This document shows positions 11,901 to 24,835 of a stretch of 64,000 bases of DNA, in pieces. Source of the stretch: Hypomesus transpacificus (taxonomy: Eukaryota > Chordata > Actinopteri > Osmeriformes > Osmeridae); NCBI RefSeq assembly GCF_021917145.1, contig NC_061064.1:6154091-6218090 (forward strand), given 5' to 3'. The position numbers were made by a program, and so were the translations under genes. Numbering within the stretch: the stretch's first letter is position 1; each line of letters begins with the position of its first letter. The notes under the pieces were generated by a model. It was given only the letters and a program-made list of their open reading frames with translations. It did no database searches and was not told where the DNA came from.

Positions 11901-13744
11901 GCGGGGATCTTCACCGGAGGCGGGGAGGACCCAGAGGTGGCGCAGCCCAAGAGATGTCAGAGGGGATCGGGGAGGAGGAGGGAGAGGAGCAGGGTAGCGG
12001 TGGAGATGCTACCTCCATGGAGGAGGAGCCTGGAGGTACTGGACTGGCAGACCCTGATGAAGGTGAGGAGTTCTCCCGTTGTCTTAGGCCTGGTTATGGA
12101 TGTGGCTTTTTCTCGGACCGGGTTATGGAGCTTTTTTTCCCAGAAGTTACCACACAGGCAACAACGGAAAAAACTCGATTCAGCCGAGCAAGACTTGAGC
12201 AATAATGTTTCAACAGACGTATATGGAGTAATCGTTTCTGTCATGACGGCGGCAAACATAACACCAACACCGACCGCAGAGTAAGTCCCGTGTGAACCCT
12301 TTCCCTCAGAGCTCGAACGTGAGGAGGAAGAAGAGAAGGGCGAAGAGGAGTCGCTCGAGGAGGAAGACGTGTCCGAGGATGAGAATGCCACGTTTGAGGA
12401 GGACGAGCGGAGGCTATTGGAAGGTGAGCGGGGTCCCATGGACGGTGGTGGGCGTGCGGAGACGTGCGAAGCTCAGCTGGACACCCTTCACAAGGCAGGC
12501 GTCTGCACTGCATTCTCAGAACAGCAGAAGAATCAATCCACCAGATGTTTGCGACGTGACTTCCATTCAGAGGACACGGTTGCCTAAATTGATTCGCTTT
12601 CGTCACTGTTTGCTCTGCGCCAATGTACAAGTAACCTGAAAACAAGCAGTGGGTGTAATCGGTCCGATGAGAGTTACACAACCCCGTGTGCACTGTTTTC
12701 AGAGGAGGCTTGCGATAGGCCAATAGGCGTGGCCGACACGGCAGCACGTGCCCAGCAGAGTCAGGCCAGGGGACCACCTGCAGGCCCCGAGTCCCTGGAG
12801 GAGACCGACAGGTACAGCAGGCTTCACCAAACACGGCCCATACCTAGGATCACTCATCTCTGCTGTGAAGAACATTGCATGTTGCCATAGCATTCATCCA
12901 ATGGGCCGCACACGCACGTACCCTAAGCAAACTCTTGTGTTTGGTTTATTTGTGGTGTCTGTCCCAGAGCCCACTCCACTCTAGATGAGGTGCTCCAGTG
13001 CATGCTCGTGGACAGAGCTGGTGGGCAGAGGGTCAGGAGCCCAGGACCCGCGCAGCATCTTCAACCCCCGTGCGCGTTCACTCAGTAGCTGGCTCCCATC
13101 ATGCAATACAAACACGACACTTCTGTTCAAACAAACGTTCCAGGTGGGGTTTGGCGTCAGGGTTGTTTGACGAGGTCTGGTCAACGACTGCGGTGGGTTT
13201 GTTTGGCCAGGGTGAGCCCGTGGGAGCCCCAGGTGGAGGGGGAGGTGGGGGAGGATGTCGTCAACCCAGGAGGAGACTGTGTCGAGACCGCCGAGGGGAA
13301 ACGGGATGAGGTCGCAGACACCGCCCCAGTCCCTGTAGCAGGTCAACCCATGTGCTTTTTTTTGTGTCTGTAGTTAATATTCCTTGAGTGTACAGTAGGA
13401 TATAGCCATTCATGTTGTACGTACAGTATAGGTTCAACCTACTGTGTTTCAACAGGAATGCAGGAGATGGCTAGTCTTGGGACTTGGAGCCAGCCTCACA
13501 GGTAGAGAACATAGTCGTGTATTTCAGCTCAAATCGTATTTGCCTTTTGAAACAATTCTTCACTTTAATTTTCACCCAAACATCATGGCATACTGTATCA
13601 TGTACCCTTGTCTCATATTTTGTTTACGTTATGTTATGTCTCATGTTAAACTAGGTTGTTTGTTTTTTTACCTCCAGGGTGATTGTTCTGGAGCAGACTC
13701 CAGTCAAAAGCCAAAGTGTGCCCAACCAAGTAATGAGAGAGTGA
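2927..13744 (+). CDS. tex14: Tex14, ankyrin-repeat pseudokinase of germ-cell intercellular bridges
   Basis: Tex14 keeps germ-cell bridges open by binding CEP55 and blocking abscission (known in mouse). Exons read: 2927-3053, 3328-3442, 3513-3678, 3878-4029, 4170-4251, 4492-4625, 4747-4863, 5998-6121, 6388-6566, 6903-7060, 7219-7409, 7589-7700, 7909-8855, 9038-9111, 9287-9384, 9493-9774, 9923-10020, 10106-10421, 10887-11035, 11223-11395, 11651-12062, 12310-12423, 12703-12811, 12968-13031, about 13212-13341, 13456-13501 and 13678-13744. That is about 1,580 residues (human 1,497). The N-terminus (PVPCPV) and ankyrin repeats (HLGQTPLYCAALLG; LLDAGGDLRLHD) match human. The kinase-like domain keeps a VAIK-type lysine (RVTVKDLQF) and an APE-like NWAPPEV but lacks HRD and DFG, so it is a pseudokinase. 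The large exon 13 holds GPPAQY, a CEP55-motif relative. The C-terminal half is acidic and poorly conserved. Phases do not join between 10421 and 10887 or between 13031 and 13212, so small exons are missed or misplaced. An intron may also be removed within 10106-10421. Confidence 0.88.
3109..3283. mobile_element. Small hAT-like MITE in tex14 intron 1
   Basis: The two ends are near-perfect inverted repeats of about 40 bp (left CAGCCTTTCTCAATCCTGG; right arm its reverse complement with few changes). The ends start CAG and end CTG. The flanks ttctacaa and ttctagag could be a diverged 8-bp target duplication, which is what hAT elements make. It has no coding capacity, so it is non-autonomous. Confidence 0.6.
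3833..3874 (+). repeat. C-homopolymer tract forming the 3' splice site of tex14 exon 4
   Basis: About 40 bases, almost all C with one short interruption (acct), run up to the acceptor ttag at 3874-3877. The tract acts as the polypyrimidine tract of exon 4. Its true length may be mis-assembled, as long C runs sequence poorly. Confidence 0.8.
4864..5997 (+). other. tex14 intron 7
   Basis: This intron lies inside the pseudokinase domain. It holds a short GTC repeat near 5456-5470 followed by a C run. An 822-base antisense reading frame crosses it without any recognisable domain and is judged to be chance. I see nothing else. Confidence 0.6.
6614..6797. mobile_element. Tc1/mariner-type MITE in a tex14 intron
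   Basis: The left end CAGCACCGGTCAAAAGTG and the right end, read in reverse complement CAGTACCGTGCAAACGTC, form diverged terminal inverted repeats. Each is flanked by TA (6612-6613 and 6798-6799), the Tc1/mariner target duplication. The interior contains a poly-A run and no ORF of transposase size, so it is non-autonomous. Confidence 0.6.
8559..8576 (+). other. tex14: CEP55-binding-like motif GPPAQY in Tex14
   Basis: The codons read G-P-P-A-Q-Y, preceded by A-V. The human TEX14 motif that occupies the ALIX/TSG101 site of CEP55 has three residues between GPP and Tyr. Here there are two. The surrounding context (RAVGPP then a basic, leucine-rich stretch) makes homology likely. Confidence 0.65.
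8868..8881 (-). promoter_or_regulatory. CTCF-like motif in a tex14 intron
   Basis: On the minus strand this reads CCACTAGATGGCGC, which fits the CTCF core consensus at every position. It lies just downstream of the large exon 13. Occupancy cannot be judged from sequence. Confidence 0.4.
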
Positions 13745-14213
13745 AGGAACATGATGGGTAGTTAATGTGACAGTAATACATGTTATGTAATTTTACAATT
13801 TATGCATTTTATATTGATTGTTAATGAAAATGGGTAATGGAATATATGAAGTTTAATATATTATAAGTTCAATGTGAATGTTTGTTCTGCCATCATTTTC
13901 TTTCTACTTTAAGATTCTAAGGCATTTAGGCCAGCTCAGCACTTCTAGTAAAACATCAAATCAAATGTCTTGTTACCCTCATAAGTTCCATGAGATGATT
14001 GTCAGTGTTCTCTACAGCAGTAGTTTAGACTATTGATGTTTTTATGTCTTTTACCAACTGTCAACTGTCTTTTTACATTCAGATCAAATGTATGATTATT
14101 TAAAAAGTTTGACTCCATTTTAAACATGAACGTTTTGTGCAAATCCTGAAATGTTTTGATGAAACTGTATTAACTGTTACATTTGATCGTTTTTACATTT
14201 GGCACTCTTGTTC

Positions 14214-14219
14214 AATAAA
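14214..14219 (+). terminator. tex14: tex14 polyadenylation signal
   Basis: AATAAA occurs about 470 bases past the tex14 stop in AT-rich sequence with GT-rich sequence just after it. The region 13745-14214 is the likely 3' UTR. Confidence 0.6.
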
Positions 14220-14260
14220 TTAAGCATGTGCTTCTTACTGTCAGGTGCTACGGTCATTTT

Positions 14261-14266
14261 TTTAAT
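14261..14266 (-). terminator. ska2: ska2 polyadenylation signal (ATTAAA variant)
   Basis: Minus-strand ATTAAA lies about 480 bases downstream of the ska2 stop. The region 14267-14745 is the likely ska2 3' UTR. It faces the tex14 signal only about 45 bases away. Confidence 0.45.
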
Positions 14267-14745
14267 TTTAATACAGAAGACCATGACATACATGTAGGAC
14301 AAGACAATCATTCAAGCATACATATCTGCTATTCCAATCTTTCTTCATCAGCATTTACATAGGAAAATGTATCACATAGATTTTCACCCATCAGTCAAAA
14401 AACCCTCAGTATCAAGTAAAACTTGACATAAAAAAATAGTGCATTTCTAATTTACAACAATGCCCATCCACAAACAGCACTTTTAACCTTGTTCCAACAG
14501 TTGTCATGTCTGGAATTTGAATTTCATTGGTGTTGATGTTTCAAAACAACTAGCTGGAATTACATAAACCTATGTAGGTATCAAACTTGGAATTCAACAC
14601 ACAATCTTTCAACAAGGTTCACATTCCTGTCTGCTAAAGGGACAGAAAGGAAAATATGGGGATGAGTCTTATCATTTTCACCACATATCCACCGTGCAGT
14701 GGGGTCTAGAATCTAACAGTCTCTTAGTTGCATGTTCTTCCCACC

Positions 14746-17700
14746 TCATAGCAGGCGAACATGCCCCTTCTTGTCCAGATCAACAAGACCAAGGTGTTCC
14801 AGGGTCTTCAGCTTGGCGTCACTCACCTTCATATTCAACTGCTTCATCTTTTGTAGACTGAGGTGACCACTGGAGATGAAAAATAGCACAAATGTAAACT
14901 TAAGGAAATCTTTTTTTGGAAAAATGACTATCCTATCGATGACTACACGTCCAAATACCACGACTTGACTAACCCACCTATTCCAACAACCAACTATTGG
15001 AACACTTCTTAGAATGGTGTTGTCATAACCCAAACGGGGGGGGGGGGGGGGGGGGGTGTCTGTGCAAAGGGTCACGTGTCTCAGCACGAACACGACTCAT
15101 CAGACCTGTTCCTTCTGCTGGAGAAGTGTTCTTGCAGCTGCCTGTAGAAGGCGTTGAGGCCGGCCAGCTTGACGTTGGAGCGGACGCTCCGCGGGACCGC
15201 CTCCAGCGTGGCTTCGCTGAGCTCCTCAAACTCACTGGGAGCTGCGAGGGAAGAACGAGACAAGCGAATGCCTGAGTGAAACCAATTTCCAGCCAAAACA
15301 ACGGTTCGTTCCAATAACACGTCTTATGAGCTTGAGTTCTAGCTACACACACCCAGAATTGTGTACACGTGCCTGGGACGGCTTTGTGCCGTCTAAACTA
15401 GGCCTGGAGGAACAACGATGTCACCTTGCTGGAGGAACGAGTCTGGTTTGAGTGTGAAGAGGAAATATCCATGGGAAATGTCACCTATGAAGAAGGGAGC
15501 GCAAGTGTTTTGCTGTAACTTACACTGTGGCTGCTCTTGGGCTTGGACCTCTATTGAAACGGGCACCTGTTGGAACATTTGGCATGTCTTTTTTTTTTCC
15601 TGAAAAAGGATCATATTACAACGATGCAATGTAAAGCAGAACAGGCTAGAATTGTCCGTTTTACCTCTGCGGTGTCTTCTTTGACCGTTAAACCAAGGAA
15701 CTCCGTTGACAACTGTTCAGCCTCAGTCAGAGGCGGAACCTACATTAACAACAACAACAAATATATACACACACACACACATATTCAAGGAATATCCAAC
15801 CAAATGCACTGTTTTCAGGCACACAGGCAGCATTTCTGCTCGCCGTCTGCAGGCAGAGGAGAGGGAAAGCTACCTCTTCGTCCGCAGTCTGCTGGAGCTG
15901 CTGCACCAGCTGCACCGTGGTGCCGAGGTGGGCCCTGATCGAGTCCATGGACTGCTTCTGCTCCGCCTCGATCTCCTGCACCTGGGCACAGAGCGCCGCG
16001 TGCCTGGCTTTGATGGCAGACAGGTTCTCCAGCAGCTTCACCGGGTTCTCCTGTGGAGACCAACGTGAACCCCGAGTTACGCGTGAATCGGATCCGGTTT
16101 TTCGGGGTTGGAGGAGTAGGCCCTTTGTTGCGGCAGTGCCCGTGCATGTTCAGAGGTTTGGACTTGGAAGGCAATTCTATGAAATCAGAGCGAGAGTTCT
16201 GGCGTCTGTGCACTCACGTCTACGGTGCCATTCTCCGACGCGTTGGTTAGAAAGTCCAGCCTCAGACGTTTTTCGATGTACTCCATGTCGGCCTCAGTCT
16301 TCTGGAACTGAAAAAGACAGCCCGTTGAATGCACATTTGATCCTCATACATCGCAGTTCATTCATGGGAATTAAAAAGGTAATTTTACAGACCAACAGTC
16401 AACATGAACAAAAGAGGAGTCCTTTTAGTCTCTTCTAATCACAGGTATGTGCCTCCAGCGTGTTATGGTCTTGAGATGGGTGGAGTCTTGCTCTGGGCAA
16501 TGCACAGTCCCATTATAGATGTTTTAACCTAAACCCTGAAACCCTATAAGCAATATTGCACTACTCTGAACAAAGTGGACAGCAGAGACAATATTGATAG
16601 GGTTCCAGGACTCAGGATCAATCCAATGAGTCAAATTTTGCAACGCCACAACAATGCCCTTGGAAAGCAAGTAAGACTATGCCTAGAAAAGAGATTTTTT
16701 TTTTTTTTTTATTGATCTGGGTTTCAGACATAATTTCAGTAGTGTTTATGATTGCCAATTAAAATATTCATGTTATCTCAAATGCATGCTTTTGCAAGAT
16801 GAAAGTAGTTTATTAGAATTATCATAAATATTGAGAGTACTATTATGCATTATCTGTCACGTGTCTTATTGTGTTCCAAATAAAAGGTATCACATGACTG
16901 AAGAGCGAGTCCAAGCCCTATGACCTTACATTATTAGCTGCATCCTTGTGTCCAGGGCTGTGTTGCTGCTTTCAGACGCTTTGACAATACTATTGCACTG
17001 CTAGCTGTCCAATACAGTAGTGCAATGAAGTCAGAGCACCTGCAAACAGCGTCTGGTTCATCATAATTTAAAACCTATCCTTTGGGACCAATCCCTGGCC
17101 AATGCCCTTTTAACATTGCACTGCTTTTATTGCAGGGTCACCAGTAGTACAATATAAAAGGGGCACTGGACAGACAGAAAACTTTCAAGATTCCAAATGT
17201 TCCGGAGTGTTGTCAGCCCTGAGAAGGAAATATAGACATCCTTCACCTGTAAAACTTGTGAAATTGTATTTTCTTGAATGAGTATCATACAACTGGATCT
17301 GTTTATTAGACGTGCTAACGTTCACTAGCTAGTGCCTTAGTCTGGTGAAACGGACTGTTATCCTTTCATACAGTAAGATAGCAATAATTGCGTGTTGACT
17401 AGCCATCTTGTCCACGATTATTCGCAAACTCGGGACGTTGCCAAAACTTATTTCATAGTTGCTCTAGATTTAAATTTTAACGGCAACACACCGGGAGCGA
17501 GCGCGCGGTCCCGCAAAGGGAACATGGAGACGGCCTCTGTAGGCGCAGGCTGTACTAGCTGTACGAGTACTAGTACTCACTGTCCTCATTGAAACGTGTA
17601 GTTAGCTAACAGCTAAGGTTAGCTAAATAAACAATACATATATTGGCAACATGCCATGAAATGAACAATAAATATGGCGTTTTTCGAATAAACAACATTG

Positions 17701-17991
17701 CTCTGCAAGCTTCGTCTTTTTTCCGTTTTTTACAAACGAATCATACAGTACTAGCGATGAGAATGGCAGAAAAAAACGGAATTGAGATACCCGCGAGATA
17801 GCTGGTCTAGCAGAATTCCTATTTCTCTTTGACGCACGGATCATTTGCCAAAGTGTTCAATAGGACGAGATTATGGTCATATGTAATGTCCAACCATGTA
17901 GATTGGTCTACACTGCTTTGTACAAATGTCCGGTTTAGTTAGCTAAAACACATCTTACCATCGCCTCCAGTTTATCAACCGCTGTCTCCAT
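14746..17991 (-). CDS. ska2: Ska2, spindle and kinetochore-associated protein 2, with C-terminal extension
   Basis: Ska2 pairs with Ska1 and Ska3 in the complex that couples kinetochores to depolymerising microtubules. Exons (plus coordinates, transcript order): 17991-17959, 16307-16218, 16050-15874, 15739-15665, 15566-15524, 15241-15106 and 14869-14746; 678 nt, 225 residues, all phases joining. The first four exons match human SKA2 throughout ([37 protein letters not shown]), a coiled coil for the Ska core. Human SKA2 ends there at 121 residues. Here three further exons add about 100 residues, finishing with a basic, helical segment ([20 protein letters not shown], then [15 protein letters not shown]) that could be a small winged-helix-like fold. 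The long first intron hosts three microRNAs. Confidence 0.88.
15036..15056. repeat. G21 homopolymer
   Basis: A run of 21 G lies in a ska2 intron, 50 bases from the exon at 15106-15241. On the ska2 strand it is a C run. Confidence 0.9.
16535..16610 (-). ncRNA. mir454: microRNA mir-454
   Basis: On the minus strand, the host-gene strand, a hairpin carries a 5p arm at 16603-16582 starting ACCCTATCAATATTG and a 3p arm at 16563-16541 starting TAGTGCAATATTGC. Both match the vertebrate miR-454 arms as I know them. The 3p seed AGTGCAA is shared with the miR-130/301 family. In human, MIR454 also lies in SKA2. Confidence 0.93.
16972..17045 (-). ncRNA. mir301a: microRNA mir-301
   Basis: The minus-strand hairpin has a 3p arm at 17000-16978 starting CAGTGCAATAGTATTG, identical to miR-301a-3p as known, and a 5p arm at 17037-17016 starting GCTCTGACTTCATTGC. 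The seed is AGTGCAA. It lies between mir-130 and mir-454 in transcription order. The human orthologue MIR301A is also in the SKA2 intron. Confidence 0.94.
17092..17175 (-). ncRNA. mir130a: microRNA mir-130
   Basis: The minus-strand 3p arm at 17123-17102 starts CAGTGCAATGTTAAAAGG, matching miR-130a-3p. The opposite arm at 17164-17143 (GCCCCTTTTATATTG) pairs with it around a loop of about 20 bases. It is transcribed first of the three hairpins. In human no MIR130 copy sits in SKA2. The letter suffix is a guess from the mature sequence. Confidence 0.9.
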
Positions 17992-18065
17992 GTTGAATAG
18001 TTTACATTCCTCAGGCAGGCAGACCCGTAAATATATTGCCACTGGTTCATGTAAAGGCTGCTGTG

Positions 18066-18180
18066 ATTGGTCAGCTGTCAAGAATAGTGGCAGGAGATTG
18101 GACAGTTGAGCGACACCGCAGTAGAGGAAATGGGCGTTGGAAAAAGGGGGGAGTTCATAAAATGGCGATCTGAACATTGG
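18066..18180 (-). promoter_or_regulatory. ska2: Three CCAAT boxes upstream of ska2
   Basis: ATTGG on the plus strand (CCAAT on minus) occurs at 18066-18070, 18097-18101 and 18176-18180, all 75-190 bases upstream of the ska2 start codon. The first two are 31 bases apart, typical of paired NF-Y sites in cell-cycle promoters. Confidence 0.5.
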
Positions 18181-19027
18181 TTGGACTACTGATTGTAAAA
18201 TAGTGCGTTTATTGGTGGATGGATGCGTTTTGATTGTGTTTTTTATTCTAGTCATACAAAAATATGTTTCTGAGAGTTGAAGAGAACATTTGAAAGCCAT
18301 TTCATTTGTATATTAATTTAATTCGCGTTATGGCTGCCAAGACAATTCAACAAGCTCTTGTTGTACTTTATAATTTGTATTTTTACGATTTGCAGTCAAA
18401 TAAAATATGGAATGTAAATACATCCCTCAATGTCGTCTATTCTATCTTACATGAGTCTGTAGCTCTCTCTAGTGGTGTGTGTGTGGATCATTCAGAAAAG
18501 CGTCTGAAAAAAAACAATTTTGGTTTTGTGTCCACTGTTGTATATGGCGTCGCAATGTGCAATAAACTGTATCAATCTACAGAGAATATTGCATTGAATC
18601 ATTTTTGCACACTACTTCAGACGGTACATCTATCTAAGATACCTAGTGTAACTGACATCAGGCAATACAAATGAATGAAAATTACAGTATACTGCTTATT
18701 AATATATTGATTGAAAGTGTCACCCAATAGAAATATCAAATCAACTCACACTCAGTAACAGGAAAAGGCCAGGGACCAATGAAGTGTGTTACTTTAAATG
18801 TGTAGTTGACATTATATTTCTCCAATCCTAAACAGAGATTTTCCTAGCTTCACCAATCAGCGAGATGTAACTCAAACGGTAGCCTGCCCACCATACTTAA
18901 TATAGGTTGAATTGTACGCTGTTTCTCTCGACCGGGAACTGAGCTAGAGGACGTTTGAGTCACTGTGTACAGAGGGCCACTATATATCATTTTTTGTTAC
19001 AATCAAGCCAAGCAGCAACGTTTCAAA
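18181..19027. promoter_or_regulatory. Intergenic region with mdh2 promoter
   Basis: This AT-rich segment separates divergent ska2 and mdh2. CCAAT boxes are at about 18775-18779 and 18853-18857, upstream of the mdh2 ATG at 19028. An open frame at 18306-18674 resembles no protein I know and is judged chance. Nothing else is seen. Confidence 0.45.
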
Positions 19028-22898
<3,871 letters not shown>

Positions 22899-24029
22899 GC
22901 TGGGTGTGACAGCCTCCGTGTCCATGGTTATTTATATTGTCCTGTCACTTCAAATGACAAAGTCTCTCCGGAGTCCAAGTTTCATCATGTTTGACAAAAC
23001 GATAGATGTTTGTTACTGATCAGAAGCGCAACGAAATTCATCAATAAACAGTTTCCTTCACCCTTGTGCACTGGATCCATGTACATCTGAGATATATTGA
23101 CATCAACTTGGCAGACAACTATATCTAGGAATCCTTGCCTATCCCTGCTTTTGTTCTTGTAGATGTTACATAGACATTCACTTAGTTATTCCTCTGAAGC
23201 ACTTGGAATGTCATTGTAGGCTCCTCCAATGCCACTGCAATGAATTGTGTGCACTAGTGTTTTGTCCTTGTTCAGCAGTCCAGAAGGATTTGCGTTGCTT
23301 CCTTCAAATGTATAAAGGCATCTTAAACCAGAGCACTTTGTGTTTTATATAATGGGAGGGACATGGGGTCAATAGACATATTTTAAAACATTTAGTGTCT
23401 TCAAAACGTTCAGTGCATTGAGGTTATACATTTGGACAACTATCGGAATGAGCTATCTCAGAAACGAAATACTTAAACGTGCTTTTCACAGACTCGGTCA
23501 TGAAATGGTTAAGAAGAATGTTTGGAATGAGCGCGCTACCTTGTAACCAAGGAGAAGCGCAGCACTGCAAAACATACTATAGCTTTGCTAGACTACTACT
23601 AATACATTTAAGTGCGGTCTGCAGCCGATTTTCAAGAGGAGTTTAGCGGTCTTAAATATCAACAAATTGATGGTTTTGAACGAGTATATGCAAGTTATTG
23701 GACGTGTATTTTTCGCAAAATTTCACACGTTTGGATTTCAGTAAAATCACAGCTTGCCCTGCTTCGGGGTAGCTGGTTGGTGCGGGATGTCACCGCAACG
23801 ACGCACCAAGAAACAAGCAATCAGGCTAAACTTTTAGATTTATTTTTTTTGCACTAAAGTAAATGTGGGCAGGACAGTTTGACAGCTTTAAAAATTAAAA
23901 AAAGGCTTTAGACATTAAATTCAATGACGAAATATGACCTTAGCCTACCTTTAAATGACCGAAAGCCAAGTTAATTTGTAATTCTGTACACACCAGCCAA
24001 CAGGTATCCTAGCTACAATTCTCTGCACA
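22899..24029. other. mdh2 3' UTR and gas2l2 upstream region
   Basis: The first 150 bases are the mdh2 3' UTR. The rest is AT-rich sequence without recognisable genes or repeats. A CAG at 24002 may be the acceptor of a 5' UTR exon of gas2l2, placing any first exon and promoter further upstream in this interval. Confidence 0.5.
23043..23048 (+). terminator. mdh2: mdh2 polyadenylation signal
   Basis: AATAAA lies 145 bases after the mdh2 stop codon, a usual distance for this gene's short 3' UTR. Confidence 0.75.
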
Positions 24030-24758
24030 ATGTCCACCGGGATTCAGCAAGCCACACATCAAAGCATTAAGCCTTTCAAGTCCAGCGAAGAGTACCTCTA
24101 TGCTATGAAGGAGGATTTGGCAGAATGGCTGAAAGACTTGTATGACATTGAAATCGACGTGAGCAATATTTTGGAAATACTAGAGACTGGCTCTGTCCTC
24201 TGTTTCCACGCCAATAATGTCACAAGAGTCGCGGAAGAGTTCATTCAGAATTTCGGAATTGTGCGGCAGATCCAGTTGCCAAAAAACGGTGTCACTTTTG
24301 TAAATTCAGCCCAGCGGGCCACCTTTCTAGCCCGGGACAACATCTCAAATTTCATAAACTGGTGCCGACAGCAGATGGATATTAAAGGTATGGTTGAATC
24401 TCTATTAGGATATAGGTTACCTCATGAATATTATTTTGGTCCTCTACGCCAAGTTGTTATTGCTTGTAGATGTGCTGCGCTTACAGGTGTTTGCTGTAAC
24501 ATGTAGGTTAATTGAGGCACTAGGGAGAGCTCTTGGCCCATTGAGAAAAAGCAAGTCCTCGGTTTCAGCTTGCTGTTATCAAAGGCTCACTTGTTTAAAT
24601 ACAGACACCATCATCTCAAAGCAAAATGACCCCCAAATGTACCGAAAAATAATATGATTGCGATTCACACTGAAGCCTGAGACTCAACTTTGCATGAATT
24701 TAAATAGACACCAACCTCCTAAAACCAATTCACCTCCACCACTTGTGTTCTATGCCAT

Positions 24759-24835
<77 letters not shown>

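Noticed and set aside
18306-18674. 122-codon ORF between ska2 and mdh2
   Set aside because: AT-rich, no family resemblance, no conserved motif; it lies in promoter sequence.
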